A stretch of DNA of 64,000 bases, from positions 992,001 to 1,056,000 of the forward strand of contig NZ_CP114904.1 in NCBI RefSeq assembly GCF_027497215.1, in the 5' to 3' direction. The translations under genes were made by a program, and so were the position numbers. The stretch is from Micromonospora sp. WMMD812. Lineage in GTDB: Bacteria > Actinomycetota > Actinomycetes > Mycobacteriales > Micromonosporaceae. This document shows, in pieces, positions 51,971 through 63,044 of the stretch; within the stretch, counting starts at the first letter, position 1, and each line of letters opens with the position of its first letter. The notes under the pieces are model-generated. The model saw only the letters and a list, made by a program, of their open reading frames with translations, did no database searches and was not told where the DNA came from.

Positions 51971-53149
51971 ATGGACGCGGCACGGCTCAAGCAGAGCTGG
52001 TCCCTGGTCGCCGCGCACGGCGACCAGGTGCCGCTCTACTTCTACTCGACGCTGTTTCTGACCCATCCCGAGACCCGGCAGATGTTCCCGACGAACATGG
52101 CGGGCCAGCGGGACCGGTTGGTCACCGCGCTGGGGCACATCGTGACCCACGTGGACCAGCTGGACCGGCTCGTCGGGTTCCTGCAGGACCTCGGCGCGGA
52201 CCACCGGAAGTTCGCGGTGCGCGCGGAGCACTACCCGGCGGTCGGTGAGGCGCTGGTCGCGACGTTGCAGCACTTCCTCGGCGACCAGTGGACCGACGAG
52301 CTGGCGCAGGACTGGACGGCCGCGTACGGGCTGGTCGCGCAGGTGATGACGGAGGCCGCGCAGGCGGCGGAGGCGGTGAACCCGCCGTGGTGGGTGGCGG
52401 AGATCGTCGCTCACGAGCGGCGGGCGTTCGACGTGGCGGTCCTGACGTTGCGGCCGCAGTATCTGCTGCCGTTCACCCCGGGGCAGTCGATCGGGGTGTC
52501 GCATCCGTCGGTGCGCTCGTGGCGCTACTACTCGCCGGCGAACGCGCCGCGGGCGGACGGCACGTTGGAGCTGCACGTGCGGGCGGCGCCGGGCGGCGCG
52601 GTGTCCTCGCGGCTGGTCTACGGGGCGTCGGTGGGTGACCAGATCCACCTGGCCGCGCCGGTGGGGGACCGGTTGACGTTGTGGTCGGCCGGGTCGAGTG
52701 ATCTGCTGCTGCTGGCCAGCGGCACCGGCTGGGCGCCGGTGAAGGCGCTCGTGGAGCAGGTGGCCGCGGAGGGAGCCCGCCGCCGGGTCGACCTGTATGT
52801 GGGCGCCCGTTCGCGCAGCGAGTTCTACGACAACGACGCGATCGACAAGTTGGCCTCGTCGTCGCCGTGGTTGACGGTGAACTACGTGGTGGGCGCGGAC
52901 CTGCAGCGGCCGGGCGAGTTCGTGCACGTGGCGGACCGGGCGTTGGCCGACGGTGACTGGCGCACGCGGCACGTGTACGTGTGCGGCTCGGACGAGATGG
53001 TCTCCCACTCGGTGCAGGCGTTGACCCGGGCGGGTTACCAGGCCGGTCAGGTGCATCACGAGGGGTTCGGCAAGCACTGGTACGGCCCGGCGTGGCGGAC
53101 GGCGGTGGAGCAGTCGTCCGCCCCTGACAACTCGGGAGGTGTGCGGTGA
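51971..53149 (+). CDS. Flavohemoprotein-like protein (globin + FAD/NAD reductase)
   Basis: 392 aa. Residues 1-140 are globin: LKQSWSLVAAHGDQVPLYFY, STLFLTHPETRQMFPTNMAG and the proximal-His segment FAVRAEHYPAVGEALVATL. The remainder is a ferredoxin reductase-like module: WWVAEIVAHERRAFDVAVLT, the FAD motif RYYSPANAP, HVRAAPGGAVSSRLVYGASV, LLASGTGWAPVKALVEQV, HVYVCGSDEMVSHS and HHEGFGKHW. Classical Hmp has RxYSxS in the FAD motif. The Y-Y-S-P-A here resembles the mycobacterial Rv0385-like type II flavohemoglobins, which may have another function. ATG start, same operon as glbN. Confidence 0.87.
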   Translation: MDAARLKQSWSLVAAHGDQVPLYFYSTLFLTHPETRQMFPTNMAGQRDRLVTALGHIVTHVDQLDRLVGFLQDLGADHRKFAVRAEHYPAVGEALVATLQHFLGDQWTDELAQDWTAAYGLVAQVMTEAAQAAEAVNPPWWVAEIVAHERRAFDVAVLTLRPQYLLPFTPGQSIGVSHPSVRSWRYYSPANAPRADGTLELHVRAAPGGAVSSRLVYGASVGDQIHLAAPVGDRLTLWSAGSSDLLLLASGTGWAPVKALVEQVAAEGARRRVDLYVGARSRSEFYDNDAIDKLASSSPWLTVNYVVGADLQRPGEFVHVADRALADGDWRTRHVYVCGSDEMVSHSVQALTRAGYQAGQVHHEGFGKHWYGPAWRTAVEQSSAPDNSGGVR

Positions 53150-53257
53150 GCGCGAGGAGTGAGCTTGCGAGCCCCGCAGCCGCGAACGAAAGGCGGGCCC
53201 GGTGAGCGCGACAAGTGAGCTTGCGGGCCCCGCAGCCGCGAAGGAAAGGCGGATCCG
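53146..53257 (+). repeat. Two tandem 56-bp units upstream of divIVA
   Basis: Units 53146-53201 and 53202-53257, both beginning GTGAGCGCGA and containing AGTGAGCTTGCG, CCCCGCAGCCGCGAA and AAAGGCGG. The next bases, GTGAGCGCGACC, start the divIVA-like gene, so the unit includes a copy of its start codon region and a potential AAAGG ribosome-binding site. Confidence 0.75.
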
Positions 53258-53953
53258 GTGAGCGCGACCCCGATCAGCAGGTACGACGGGATACCGGTCG
53301 CCGGTGGCGTCCAGGTGCGGATGACCGCCGACCGGGTGCGTCGGTGGGAGTTCGCGGCGGCGCCGTTCACCCGGCGGGGGTACGACAACTCGGAGGTGGA
53401 CCGGTTCCGGATGCAGGTGGCCGACGAGCTGGATGTGCTGTCGGCGCAGATCGCGAACCTGCGGGCGGAGAACGAGCGGCTCACCGACCGGGTGGAGCTG
53501 CACCGGCACGGGGTGATCCCGAGCAGGAACGCAGCGTCGCCCGTGCCGGCGGCGAAGGAGGTGAACCTGCTGTCGGCGGCGCAGCGGGAGGCCGAGCAGA
53601 TCATCGCGCAGGCGCACGACTACGCGCGGCGGGTCGCCGAGTACGCCCGGGTGCAGTACGAGAGCTACATGCAGGCGGCGGCGGAGGAGGCGAAGCAGGA
53701 GGCCGAGCGGGCGGTGAACGACTACCGCAGCACGGCCGGGTCGAGCTTCGACGACACGGTCGCCACCCGGGAGGCGCTGCGGATCTTCGGCGAGATGATG
53801 ATCTCGCACATGCAGGCCGCGGCACGGCACCTGGACGACGGCAGTGAGCACCTGGCCCGCACGATGGACCGGATCGCGAAGGAGACCGCGGGCGCGCCGT
53901 TCGTGGCCGGCGGGGCGCAGCCGGCGGCGTTGCCCCGGCATCAGCAGCGGTGA
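53258..53953 (+). CDS. DivIVA-domain protein
   Basis: 231 aa. DivIVA-type N-terminus with RRWEFAAAPFTRRGYDNSEV, DRFRMQVADELDVLSAQIAN, then coiled coil (LRAENERLTDRVELHRHG). A second coiled region contains EQIIAQAHDYARRVAEYARV, QYESYMQAAAEEAKQEAERA and AVNDYRST. DivIVA/Wag31 relatives mark curved membrane at poles and guide polar wall growth; this one lacks the full Wag31 N-terminal motif and is a paralogue (inference). GTG 53258 is the third GTGAGCGCGA in the repeat. It follows the globin genes but probably has its own transcript. Confidence 0.8.
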   Translation: MSATPISRYDGIPVAGGVQVRMTADRVRRWEFAAAPFTRRGYDNSEVDRFRMQVADELDVLSAQIANLRAENERLTDRVELHRHGVIPSRNAASPVPAAKEVNLLSAAQREAEQIIAQAHDYARRVAEYARVQYESYMQAAAEEAKQEAERAVNDYRSTAGSSFDDTVATREALRIFGEMMISHMQAAARHLDDGSEHLARTMDRIAKETAGAPFVAGGAQPAALPRHQQR

Positions 53954-54067
53954 GGTGTCTCCGGTCGGCCCGCGGGCGCGGGCCGACCGGAGATGGTGGG
54001 CGCCGGTAGCGTCGCGACGACGGTCGGTACCCGCAGGAAAGTCGGCGGCCGGTCGGGCCGCGGCCGG

Positions 54068-54724
54068 TCAGGCGGTGGCGGTGGCGACCGCCTCGTCCAG
54101 TGGCGTGTTCCCGCCGACGAGTTCCAGGATCAGGCCGGCGCTGGCCGGCCGGTCGAGCAGCGCGACCAGCACCCGGGCCACGTCGGCACGGGTGACCGCG
54201 CCCCGGTCGACGTGCCGGGCGAGGGTGATCCGCCCGGTGGGCGGGTCGTCGGTGAGCCGCCCGGGCCGCAGGACCGTCCAGTCCAGGTCCCGGGTGGTGA
54301 GGTCGTCCTCGGCGGCCTTCTTGGCGCGCAGGTAGGCGGCGAACACGGCGTCCGTGCCGGGTGCCGGGTCGCGTTCCACACCCATCGAGGAGACCAGCAG
54401 GTAGCGGCGGACGCCGGCGCGCTGGGCCGCGTCGGCGAGCAGCGCGGCGGCGGCCCGGTCGACGGTGTCCTTGCGGGTGGCGCCGCTGCCCGGGCCGGCA
54501 CCGGCGGCGAAGACCACCGCGTCGGCGCCGGCGAGGTGGCCGGCGACCTCGGTGACGTCGGCGTGTTCCAGGTCACAGACCACCGGTGCGGCGCCGGCGG
54601 CGGTCAGCGCGGCGGCGTGGTCGGGGTTGCGGATCAGGCCGACGGCGGTGTCGCCGCGGCCGGCGAGGTGCCGTTCCAGCAGCCGGGCGATCTTGCCGTG
54701 TCCTCCGGCGATGACGACGCGCAT
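54068..54724 (-). CDS. NAD(P)H-binding SDR-like protein (atypical short-chain type)
   Basis: 218 aa. RVVIAGGHGKIARLLERHLA is the nucleotide motif (GGHGKIA), then GLIRNPDHAAALTAAGAAPV, DLEHADVTEVAGHLAGADAV, VFAAGAG, RRYLLVSSMGVERDPAPGTD, WTVLRPGRLTDDPPTGRITL and VTRADVARVLVALLDRP. This is the YwnB/atypical SDR pattern. Such proteins are flavin or quinone reductases or transcription-linked NADPH sensors; which is not clear. ATG 54724 is preceded by a leaderless -10. Confidence 0.85.
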   Translation of the reverse strand: MRVVIAGGHGKIARLLERHLAGRGDTAVGLIRNPDHAAALTAAGAAPVVCDLEHADVTEVAGHLAGADAVVFAAGAGPGSGATRKDTVDRAAAALLADAAQRAGVRRYLLVSSMGVERDPAPGTDAVFAAYLRAKKAAEDDLTTRDLDWTVLRPGRLTDDPPTGRITLARHVDRGAVTRADVARVLVALLDRPASAGLILELVGGNTPLDEAVATATA

Positions 54725-54730
54725 ACCGCC

Positions 54731-54736
54731 AACCTA
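54731..54736 (-). promoter_or_regulatory. Leaderless -10 box
   Basis: On the minus strand TAGGTT, then 6 nt, then the ATG at 54724. No ribosome-binding site is visible. Confidence 0.45.
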
Positions 54737-54822
54737 GGCCCTGTCGCGCCGATCATGGCGGTGCGAGGCGGAGTTCAGGCGGCCGGTGGGCGGGCGGACG
54801 GGCGCTGAGGCAGCATGGACGG

Positions 54823-55716
54823 GTGACGGAGACGATCGACGCGCTGGCCGACCGGGTGGCCGGCGGTGGTGTCGTGGTGCTGAGCGGGGCGGGGTTGTCC
54901 ACCGAGTCGGGCATCCCGGACTACCGGGGTCCCAGCGGGGTGGCTCGCCGGCACACCCCGATGACCTACCAGACGTTCACGGGGGACGCGCTGGCGCGGC
55001 GCCGCTACTGGGCGCGCAGCCACCTGGGGTGGCGGCTGATGGCGCGGGCGCTGCCGAACGACGGGCACCGGGCGGTGGCCCGGCTGCAGCGGGGCGGCCT
55101 GGTCGACGCGGTGATCACGCAGAACGTCGACGGTCTGCACACGGCGGCCGGCAGCGGCGCGGTGGTGGAGCTGCACGGCCGCCTCGACGAGGTGGTGTGC
55201 CTCGACTGCGGCAACCAGACGTCCCGGGAGGAGTTGGACCGGCGGCTGCGGGAGGCCAACCCGGGTTTCGACGCGCGGGTCGCGGCGGTGAACCCGGACG
55301 GTGACGTGGATCTCGACGACGCCGAGGTGGCCGGGTTCCGGGTCGTGGACTGTGCGTTCTGCCTGGGCACCCTCAAACCGGACGTGGTGTTCTTCGGCGA
55401 GACGGTGCCGCCGGCGCGGGTGGCCCGCTGTTTCGACCTGGTCGAGCGGGCCCGGCTGCTGCTGGTGCTGGGCTCGTCGTTGACGGTGATGTCGGGTCGC
55501 CGGTTCGTGCTGCGCGCGGCGAAGATCGGCATTCCCGTGGTGATCGTCAACCAGGGGGTGACCCGAGGCGACGGGTATGCGGCGTTGACCGTCGACGCGC
55601 CGCTGGGCCGGGTGCTGCCCGCGCTCGCCGACCGCACCGTCGGCCGCGCGCCGGCCGCGTCCGCCGCCGGCGCGGTGGCCGCCGGCCTCGCCGCTGCGGC
55701 GCCGGCGTCGGGCTGA
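54823..55716 (+). CDS. Sirtuin, NAD-dependent protein deacylase
   Basis: 297 aa. The Sir2 motifs are complete: GAGLSTESGIPDYRG (NAD/substrate), TQNVDGLHTAAGSGAVVELH with catalytic His in ELHGRL, the zinc cysteines in CLDCGN and CAFCLG, LKPDVVFFGE, GSSLTVMSG and NQGVTRGD. Domain details (large insert between helices, C-terminal acidic zinc spacing) recall SIRT4-like class II enzymes. GTG 54823. Likely regulates acetyl or acyl marks on metabolic enzymes; acyl specificity is not predicted. The next gene, gcvP, has its own riboswitch. Confidence 0.92.
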   Translation: MTETIDALADRVAGGGVVVLSGAGLSTESGIPDYRGPSGVARRHTPMTYQTFTGDALARRRYWARSHLGWRLMARALPNDGHRAVARLQRGGLVDAVITQNVDGLHTAAGSGAVVELHGRLDEVVCLDCGNQTSREELDRRLREANPGFDARVAAVNPDGDVDLDDAEVAGFRVVDCAFCLGTLKPDVVFFGETVPPARVARCFDLVERARLLLVLGSSLTVMSGRRFVLRAAKIGIPVVIVNQGVTRGDGYAALTVDAPLGRVLPALADRTVGRAPAASAAGAVAAGLAAAAPASG

Positions 55717-55815
55717 CGGCACCGCCGGCCCCCGTGCGGGTGATCACCGAGCCGGGGTACGACATCGGTGGGAAACCCGCACGCTGGTAGCGTTGACGGT
55801 GCCGGTACCACCCAC

Positions 55816-55964
55816 GTGGGAGAGACCGCCCAGGCAGCACCAGGGCGGCGCCGAAGGGGCAAATCCTCCCCGGAACCTCTCAGGCAAAAGGACCTCGTGG
55901 GCAGGCACTGTGGAGCGCTGCGCGGCGCGACAGAGGGGGAGGCCGACCTGTCGACCTCGCCCCC
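55816..55964 (+). promoter_or_regulatory. Glycine riboswitch (gcvT type), single aptamer plus platform hairpin
   Basis: The conserved core is easily recognised: GTGGGAGAGACC, then GCGCCGAAGGGGCAAATC, CTCCCCGGAACCTCTCAGGC, AAAAGGACC and TGGGCAGGCACTGTGGAG. A hairpin GGGGGAGG...CCTCGCCCCC (55935-55964) follows directly, just ahead of the gcvP start at 55978. Binding of glycine to this element switches on cleavage genes (known). Confidence 0.92.
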
Positions 55965-55977
55965 GGGAGCGCAGCCC

Positions 55978-58800
<2,823 letters not shown>

Positions 58801-58809
58801 GGGCGGCGA

Positions 58810-58840
58810 CGCCGGGGCGGGTCGTTTTGCCGCCCCGGCG
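58810..58840 (+). terminator. gcvP terminator
   Basis: CGCCGGGGCGG (58810-58820) pairs with CCGCCCCGGCG (58830-58840) around GTCGTTTTG, 9 bp after the gcvP stop. Confidence 0.7.
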
Positions 58841-58914
58841 GGTCGACCTGGGCGTGGGTCCCGATCCGGGGGACTAGCCTGGTCAACGGTCGTGGTGTGA
58901 CGGAGCGTGGTCGG

Positions 58915-59148
58915 TCAGGCGACGAGGGCGTGGCGGGCGGGTCCGCGGTGCGGGGCGATGCAGCGGCCGTCGGGGAGCAGCTCACCGGTGTCCTCGAAGA
59001 CGATGACGCCGTTGCAGAGCAGGCTCCAGCCCTGCTCATGGAAGCAGGCGATGACCCGGGCGGCTTCGCGATCAGTCGCGTCGGCGGAGGGGCAGGTGGG
59101 TTGGTGCTGGCACATCGGGTTCTCCGGACTGTGGGGGCACTGTGTCAT
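58915..59148 (-). CDS. DUF5999 family small protein
   Basis: 77 aa with two short Cys/His pairs in MTQCPHSPENPMCQHQPTCP and the conserved core DATDREAARVIACFHEQGWS, LLCNGVIVFEDTGELLPDGR. This is a small protein common in Streptomyces and relatives (DUF5999). Metal binding is possible, not shown. ATG start at 59148; TACTGT may be its -10 about 20 bp upstream. Unusually wide gap to pabB (90 bp) on the other strand. Confidence 0.8.
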   Translation of the reverse strand: MTQCPHSPENPMCQHQPTCPSADATDREAARVIACFHEQGWSLLCNGVIVFEDTGELLPDGRCIAPHRGPARHALVA

Positions 59149-59238
59149 GGTTCACATGACCAGTGACGCACAGTACCAAGCGAAAGTGGCCAGCATCGAG
59201 CAGGTCCACGCGTGCGAGCCGGGAAATCCACTGAACGG

Positions 59239-60435
59239 ATGAGGAAGAATGGGCCAGTCGTTGTGGAAACGCTCCCAGGTGCGGTGATCGATGCGCCGGC
59301 GGTGCCGGCCGGGTGCCGCCGTGCCCTCGTCGAGCGGGCGCGGTGGGAGTGGCGCCCGGCCGACGGCGGCGATCCCGCTGCCGGGGTGCAGGAGTTCCTG
59401 GCCGCGCACGGCCTGCCCCTGGACGACCTGGCCCGCCCGGCGCCCGGCCACGACCCGGCCGGGCCCTGCGGCGCCGCCCTGTACGTCTCCGCCGCCGCCG
59501 GCGCGCTGCTGGCCGGCGCGCCGGTCGGGGCGGCCAACCCGGCGCCCGCCCTGCCGGAGGTCGCCGTGGTGGTCTACGGCCACGCCGACCCGCCGCCCCC
59601 GCCCCCGCGACGTGACCCCGACGGCTGGTGGCTCGGCGACTGGACGGAGAGCTGGACCCCGGACCAGCACGCCGCGGCGGTCGACGCGGTTCGCGACGCC
59701 ATCGGCCGCGGCGACGTCTACCAGGTCAACGTCGTGGGGCACGCCGCCGCCCGGTACGCCGGTGACCCGCTGCCCGCCCTCGCCCGGCTCGGCGCGCTGC
59801 CCGGAGCGCGCTACGGCGGCACCCTGACCGGCGCCGGCTGGGCCATCGGCTGCGCCTCACCGGAGACCCTGGTCGAGCTGACGGGCGGTCGGCTGGTCAC
59901 CCGCCCGATCAAGGGCACCCGCCCCGCCACCGCGGCCGGACACCGGGAGCTGCTGGCCAGCGCGAAGGAACGCGCCGAGCACGTGATGATCGTCGACCTG
60001 GAGCGCAACGACCTGGCCCGGGTCGCCCGTACCGGCAGCGTCCGGGTGGACGAGTTGTTCGCCGTACGCCGGTGGTGCGACCTGTGGCAGGCCGAGTCGA
60101 CCGTGTCGGGGGCGGTCGCCGACGGCCTCGGCCTGGCCGACCTGCTCCGCGCGGTCTGCCCCGGTGGGTCGGTGACCGGCGCGCCGAAGCTCGCCGCGCT
60201 GGACCGGATCGACGCCCTGGAACCCGTCGGCCGCGGCGCCGGCATGGGCGCGCTCGGCTGGGTCGCCCCCGGCCGCATCGACCTGGGGTTGACCATCCGC
60301 ACGGCCGCCGCCGACGCTGACCGGCTGCACGTGTGGGCCGGCGGCGGCATCACCTGGGACAGCGACCCGTGGGACGAGGTGGCCGAGGCGGCCGCGAAGA
60401 CCGCCCCCGTGCGGGCCGCCCTCGCCGGCCACTGA
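59239..60435 (+). CDS. pabB: Aminodeoxychorismate synthase component I-like (PabB family)
   Basis: 398 aa. The chorismate-binding half (from about 150) contains QHAAAVDAVRDAIGRGDVYQ, VNVVGHAAARYAG, LVTRPIKGTRP, ERAEHVMIVDLERNDLARVA, WQAESTVSGAVADGLGLADL, LLRAVCPGGSVTGAPKLAAL and VWAGGGITWDSDP. PIKGTRP and the E/D metal ligands of ERNDL and the final GGGITWDSDP favour PabB over TrpE or isochorismate synthase. No glutamine amidotransferase (PabA) or lyase gene is next to it. The N-terminal 130 residues are Ala/Pro-rich and diverged. I chose ATG 59239; starts at 59212 or 59260 are possible. Confidence 0.82.
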   Translation: MRKNGPVVVETLPGAVIDAPAVPAGCRRALVERARWEWRPADGGDPAAGVQEFLAAHGLPLDDLARPAPGHDPAGPCGAALYVSAAAGALLAGAPVGAANPAPALPEVAVVVYGHADPPPPPPRRDPDGWWLGDWTESWTPDQHAAAVDAVRDAIGRGDVYQVNVVGHAAARYAGDPLPALARLGALPGARYGGTLTGAGWAIGCASPETLVELTGGRLVTRPIKGTRPATAAGHRELLASAKERAEHVMIVDLERNDLARVARTGSVRVDELFAVRRWCDLWQAESTVSGAVADGLGLADLLRAVCPGGSVTGAPKLAALDRIDALEPVGRGAGMGALGWVAPGRIDLGLTIRTAAADADRLHVWAGGGITWDSDPWDEVAEAAAKTAPVRAALAGH

Positions 60436-60575
60436 CCCGACGCCCTCCGCCGCGCGGTCGCCCGCCCCGGCGCTCGCGGGCCGGCGCGTTCCCCAGGGGG
60501 ACGGCCGGCGCGTTGCCCGTCGCGGCCGGGAGCTACCTGACCCCCGCGAGCGTTATGCCTCTGCGTCATATTTAT

Positions 60576-61978
60576 GGCTCTTGTGACGTGTTTGTGGGTG
60601 GTTGGGCGCGTCCTTGATGGCGCACGCCGTTGTCCTGCCTAGGTTCTGGCTTGTCGAGGTCAGAACTGGATGGGCGGGAGAACGGCGTGCGTTCTGCCAG
60701 GGTATGGGCTGGGCTGCTCGGGGTCGAGCAGGCGGTGGTGGAGGGTGTGGAGTTCGATCCGGACGAGTCGGTGGTGGTGGCTCGGGTGCGGGTGCGTAAG
60801 GGCGCGTCGCGGCGGTGTCCGTATTGCCGGCGGCGGTGTGCCCGTTATGACGCTGGGGTGCGTCGTCGGTGGCGGGCGTTGGATCTCGGGACGGTGCGGG
60901 CGGTGATCGAGGCGGACGCGCCTCGGGTGTCCTGTCGGGTGCATGGGGTGGTCGTGGCGGCGGTGCCGTGGGCGCGTCACGGGGCGGGGCACACACGGGC
61001 GTTCGACGCGACGGTGGCGTGGTTGGCGGTGCACACGGCGAAGTCGGCGGTGTCGCAGCTGATGCGGGTCGGTTGGCGCACGGTGGGGTCGATCGTGGCC
61101 CGGGTATGGGCCGATACCGGTGGCCTTGAGGACCGGTATGACGGGTTGCGTCGTATCGGGATCGACGAGGTCAGCTACAAGAAGGGGCACCGGTATCTGA
61201 CCGTGGTCGTGGACCATGACAGCGGCCGGTTGGTGTGGGCGGCGCCGGGTAGAAGCGCCACCACGTTACAGGCGTTCTTCGACCTGCTCGGTCCCGAGCG
61301 GGCCGCGAAGATCACGCACGTGTCGGCCGACGGCGCGGACTGGATCACGACGGTCGTGCGGCGCAGGTGCCCGAACGCGGTCCGCTGCGCCGACCCGTTC
61401 CACGTGGTGGCCTGGGCCACCGACGCCGTTGACCGGGTTCGCCGTCAGGCATGGAACGAGACCACCGGGCGAGGAGCCGGCCGCCGCGGTGTCGCCACCG
61501 GCGAGGCCCGAGAGCTGAAGAACACCCGCTGGGCGTTGTGGAAGAACCCCGACAACCTCACCGACGCCCAGCAGGCCAAACTCGCCTGGATCGCCAAGAC
61601 CCATCCCCGCCTGCACCGGGCCTGGGCGTTGAAAGAGGGCCTACGGCTGGTGTTCACCCTGGCCAGGACCAGCCCGACCACGGCGGTCGAAGCCCTCGAC
61701 CGGTGGATCGGATGGGCCCGACGCAGCCGCATCGACGTCTTCGTCGACCTGCAACGACGCGTCACGCGACACCGCGACCAGATCATCGCCGCCATCGAAC
61801 ACGGCCTGTCCAACGGCCGGATCGAGTCGGTCAACACCAAGATCCGCCTGATCACCCGGATGGCCTTCGGCTTCCACTCAGCCGAAGCCCTCATCGCCCT
61901 GGCCATGCTCAGCCTCGGCGGCCACCGACCCGAACTACCCCGACCATGACCCCGACCCACACATCAATCACAAGAGCC
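60576..61978 (+). mobile_element. ISL3-family insertion sequence, 1403 bp, intact ends
   Basis: Terminal inverted repeats start GGCTCTTGTGA on both ends (11 bp identical, about 24 bp with five mismatches). Flanks carry the 8-bp direct repeat ATATTTAT (60568-60575 and 61979-61986), the target size of ISL3. One transposase gene fills the element. Confidence 0.93.
60687..61949 (+). CDS. ISL3-family transposase
   Basis: 420 aa. An N-terminal zinc ribbon CPYCRRRC precedes the core. DDE domain residues: D in IGIDEVSYKKGHRYLTVVVD, D in THVSADGADWITTV, and E in GRIESVNTKIRLITRMAFGF. The GTG start lies after GGGAGAAC. Catalytic residues are all present, so transposition is likely possible. Confidence 0.93.
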   Translation: MRSARVWAGLLGVEQAVVEGVEFDPDESVVVARVRVRKGASRRCPYCRRRCARYDAGVRRRWRALDLGTVRAVIEADAPRVSCRVHGVVVAAVPWARHGAGHTRAFDATVAWLAVHTAKSAVSQLMRVGWRTVGSIVARVWADTGGLEDRYDGLRRIGIDEVSYKKGHRYLTVVVDHDSGRLVWAAPGRSATTLQAFFDLLGPERAAKITHVSADGADWITTVVRRRCPNAVRCADPFHVVAWATDAVDRVRRQAWNETTGRGAGRRGVATGEARELKNTRWALWKNPDNLTDAQQAKLAWIAKTHPRLHRAWALKEGLRLVFTLARTSPTTAVEALDRWIGWARRSRIDVFVDLQRRVTRHRDQIIAAIEHGLSNGRIESVNTKIRLITRMAFGFHSAEALIALAMLSLGGHRPELPRP

Positions 61979-62051
61979 ATATTTATGCCACAGAGGCATA
62001 GCGCTCGCGGGAGAGGTCGGTGCCGGCGGGCGACACGCCGACGCCGGCGGG

Positions 62052-63002
62052 TCAGCGGCGCTCGGCGAAACCGTCCAGCGCGGCCAGCACCCGGTCGGCC
62101 ATGCCGTGGCCGCCGCCGTGGCCGGCGGACTCCAGCACCTCCAGTCGGGCGTCCGGCCAGGCCTGTGCCAGCTGCCACGGGATGTCCGGTGGGCCGCTGA
62201 TGTCAAGCCGGCCGTGCAGCAGCACGCCGGGGATCCCGGCCAGCCGGCCGGCCCCGCGCAGCAGCTCCCCGTCGGGCAGGAAACCGGCGTGCCGCCAGTA
62301 GTGGGTGACCAGCCGGGCGAACACCATCCGGAACTCCGGGTCGGCGAACCGCGGGTCGGGCCGGTGCCCGGGGACGGTGGCCACGTGGGTGTCCTCCCAG
62401 TCGCACCAGTCCCGGGCTGCCCGCTCCCGCACCGCCGGGTCCGGGTCGTGCAGCAGCCGGGCGTACGTGTCGGCCAGGTCGCCCTCGCGCGACGCGGGCG
62501 GCACCCCGTCGCGGAACCGCGCCCACTCGGCCGGGAAGATCCGCCCCATCGCCCGGGTCAACCACTCGACCTCCCGGCGGGTGGTGGTGACCACGCTGAA
62601 CAGCACCAGCTCGCTGACCCGGTCGGGGTGGCGCTGCGCGTAGGCCAGGCCGAGCGTGGACCCCCAGGACGCGCCGAGGACGAGCCAACGGTCCACCCCG
62701 AGGTGGGTGCGGAGCCGCTCGATGTCGCGGACCAGGTGCGGTGTGGTGTTGGTGGCCAGGTCGACGGCGGGATCGGCGGCGTGCGGGCGGCTGCGTCCGC
62801 AGCCACGCTGGTCGAACAGGACCACCCGGTAGCGGGCCGGGTCGAAGTAGCGCCGCCAGCCGGGGGAGCAGCCCGAGCCGGGCCCGCCGTGCAGCACCAC
62901 CGCCGGTTTCCCGTCGGGGTTGCCGCAGGCCTCCCAGTACAGGTGGTGATCGTCGCCGACGTCGAGCAGGCCGTGCGCGTACGGCTCGACGAGAGGGTAC
63001 AT
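62052..63002 (-). CDS. pip: Proline iminopeptidase (S33 family)
   Basis: 316 aa alpha/beta-hydrolase that removes N-terminal proline. Motifs: VVLHGGPGSGCSPGWRRYFD, VVLFDQRGCGRSRPHAADPA, WLVLGASWGSTLGLAYAQRH with nucleophile Ser in ASWGS, and the histidine region in EVLESAGHGGGHGM. DNTTPHLVRDIE-like segment TTPHLVRDIERLRTHLGVDR fits the family. ATG 63002. The divergent MarR gene starts 42 bp away and a palindromic AACAG-TG-CTGTT lies between the two. Confidence 0.92.
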   Translation of the reverse strand: MYPLVEPYAHGLLDVGDDHHLYWEACGNPDGKPAVVLHGGPGSGCSPGWRRYFDPARYRVVLFDQRGCGRSRPHAADPAVDLATNTTPHLVRDIERLRTHLGVDRWLVLGASWGSTLGLAYAQRHPDRVSELVLFSVVTTTRREVEWLTRAMGRIFPAEWARFRDGVPPASREGDLADTYARLLHDPDPAVRERAARDWCDWEDTHVATVPGHRPDPRFADPEFRMVFARLVTHYWRHAGFLPDGELLRGAGRLAGIPGVLLHGRLDISGPPDIPWQLAQAWPDARLEVLESAGHGGGHGMADRVLAALDGFAERR

Positions 63003-63021
63003 GCCGTCCCCCCTCCGATAC

Positions 63022-63038
63022 AACAGTGCTGTTACATT
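63022..63038. promoter_or_regulatory. MarR-type operator and -10 between pip and marR
   Basis: AACAG-TG-CTGTT (63022-63033) overlaps TACATT (63033-63038), which lies 6 nt before the GTG of the MarR gene (leaderless). The palindrome could be bound by the MarR protein to control both genes. Confidence 0.5.
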
Positions 63039-63044
63039 AGCGGG

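Larger units (their letters stand above)
60543..62011. repeat. Palindromic repeat split by the insertion sequence
   Basis: Left arm 60543-60563 and right arm 61991-62011 are reverse complements over 21 bp with one mismatch (CCCGCGAGCGTTATGCCTCT on the left). Joining the flanks after removing the insertion and one target copy leaves 21-bp arms around a 16-nt spacer containing ATATTTAT. It has the same layout as the palindromes near 17850 and 27165. Confidence 0.8.

Noticed and set aside
55917..55964. Second aptamer of the glycine riboswitch
   Set aside because: No second conserved core was found; the segment forms only a hairpin, so a single aptamer is called.
60436..60542. Further transposase remnants beside the insertion
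   Set aside because: Only GC-rich DNA with a direct repeat GGCCGGCGCGTT is seen; no transposase fragment.
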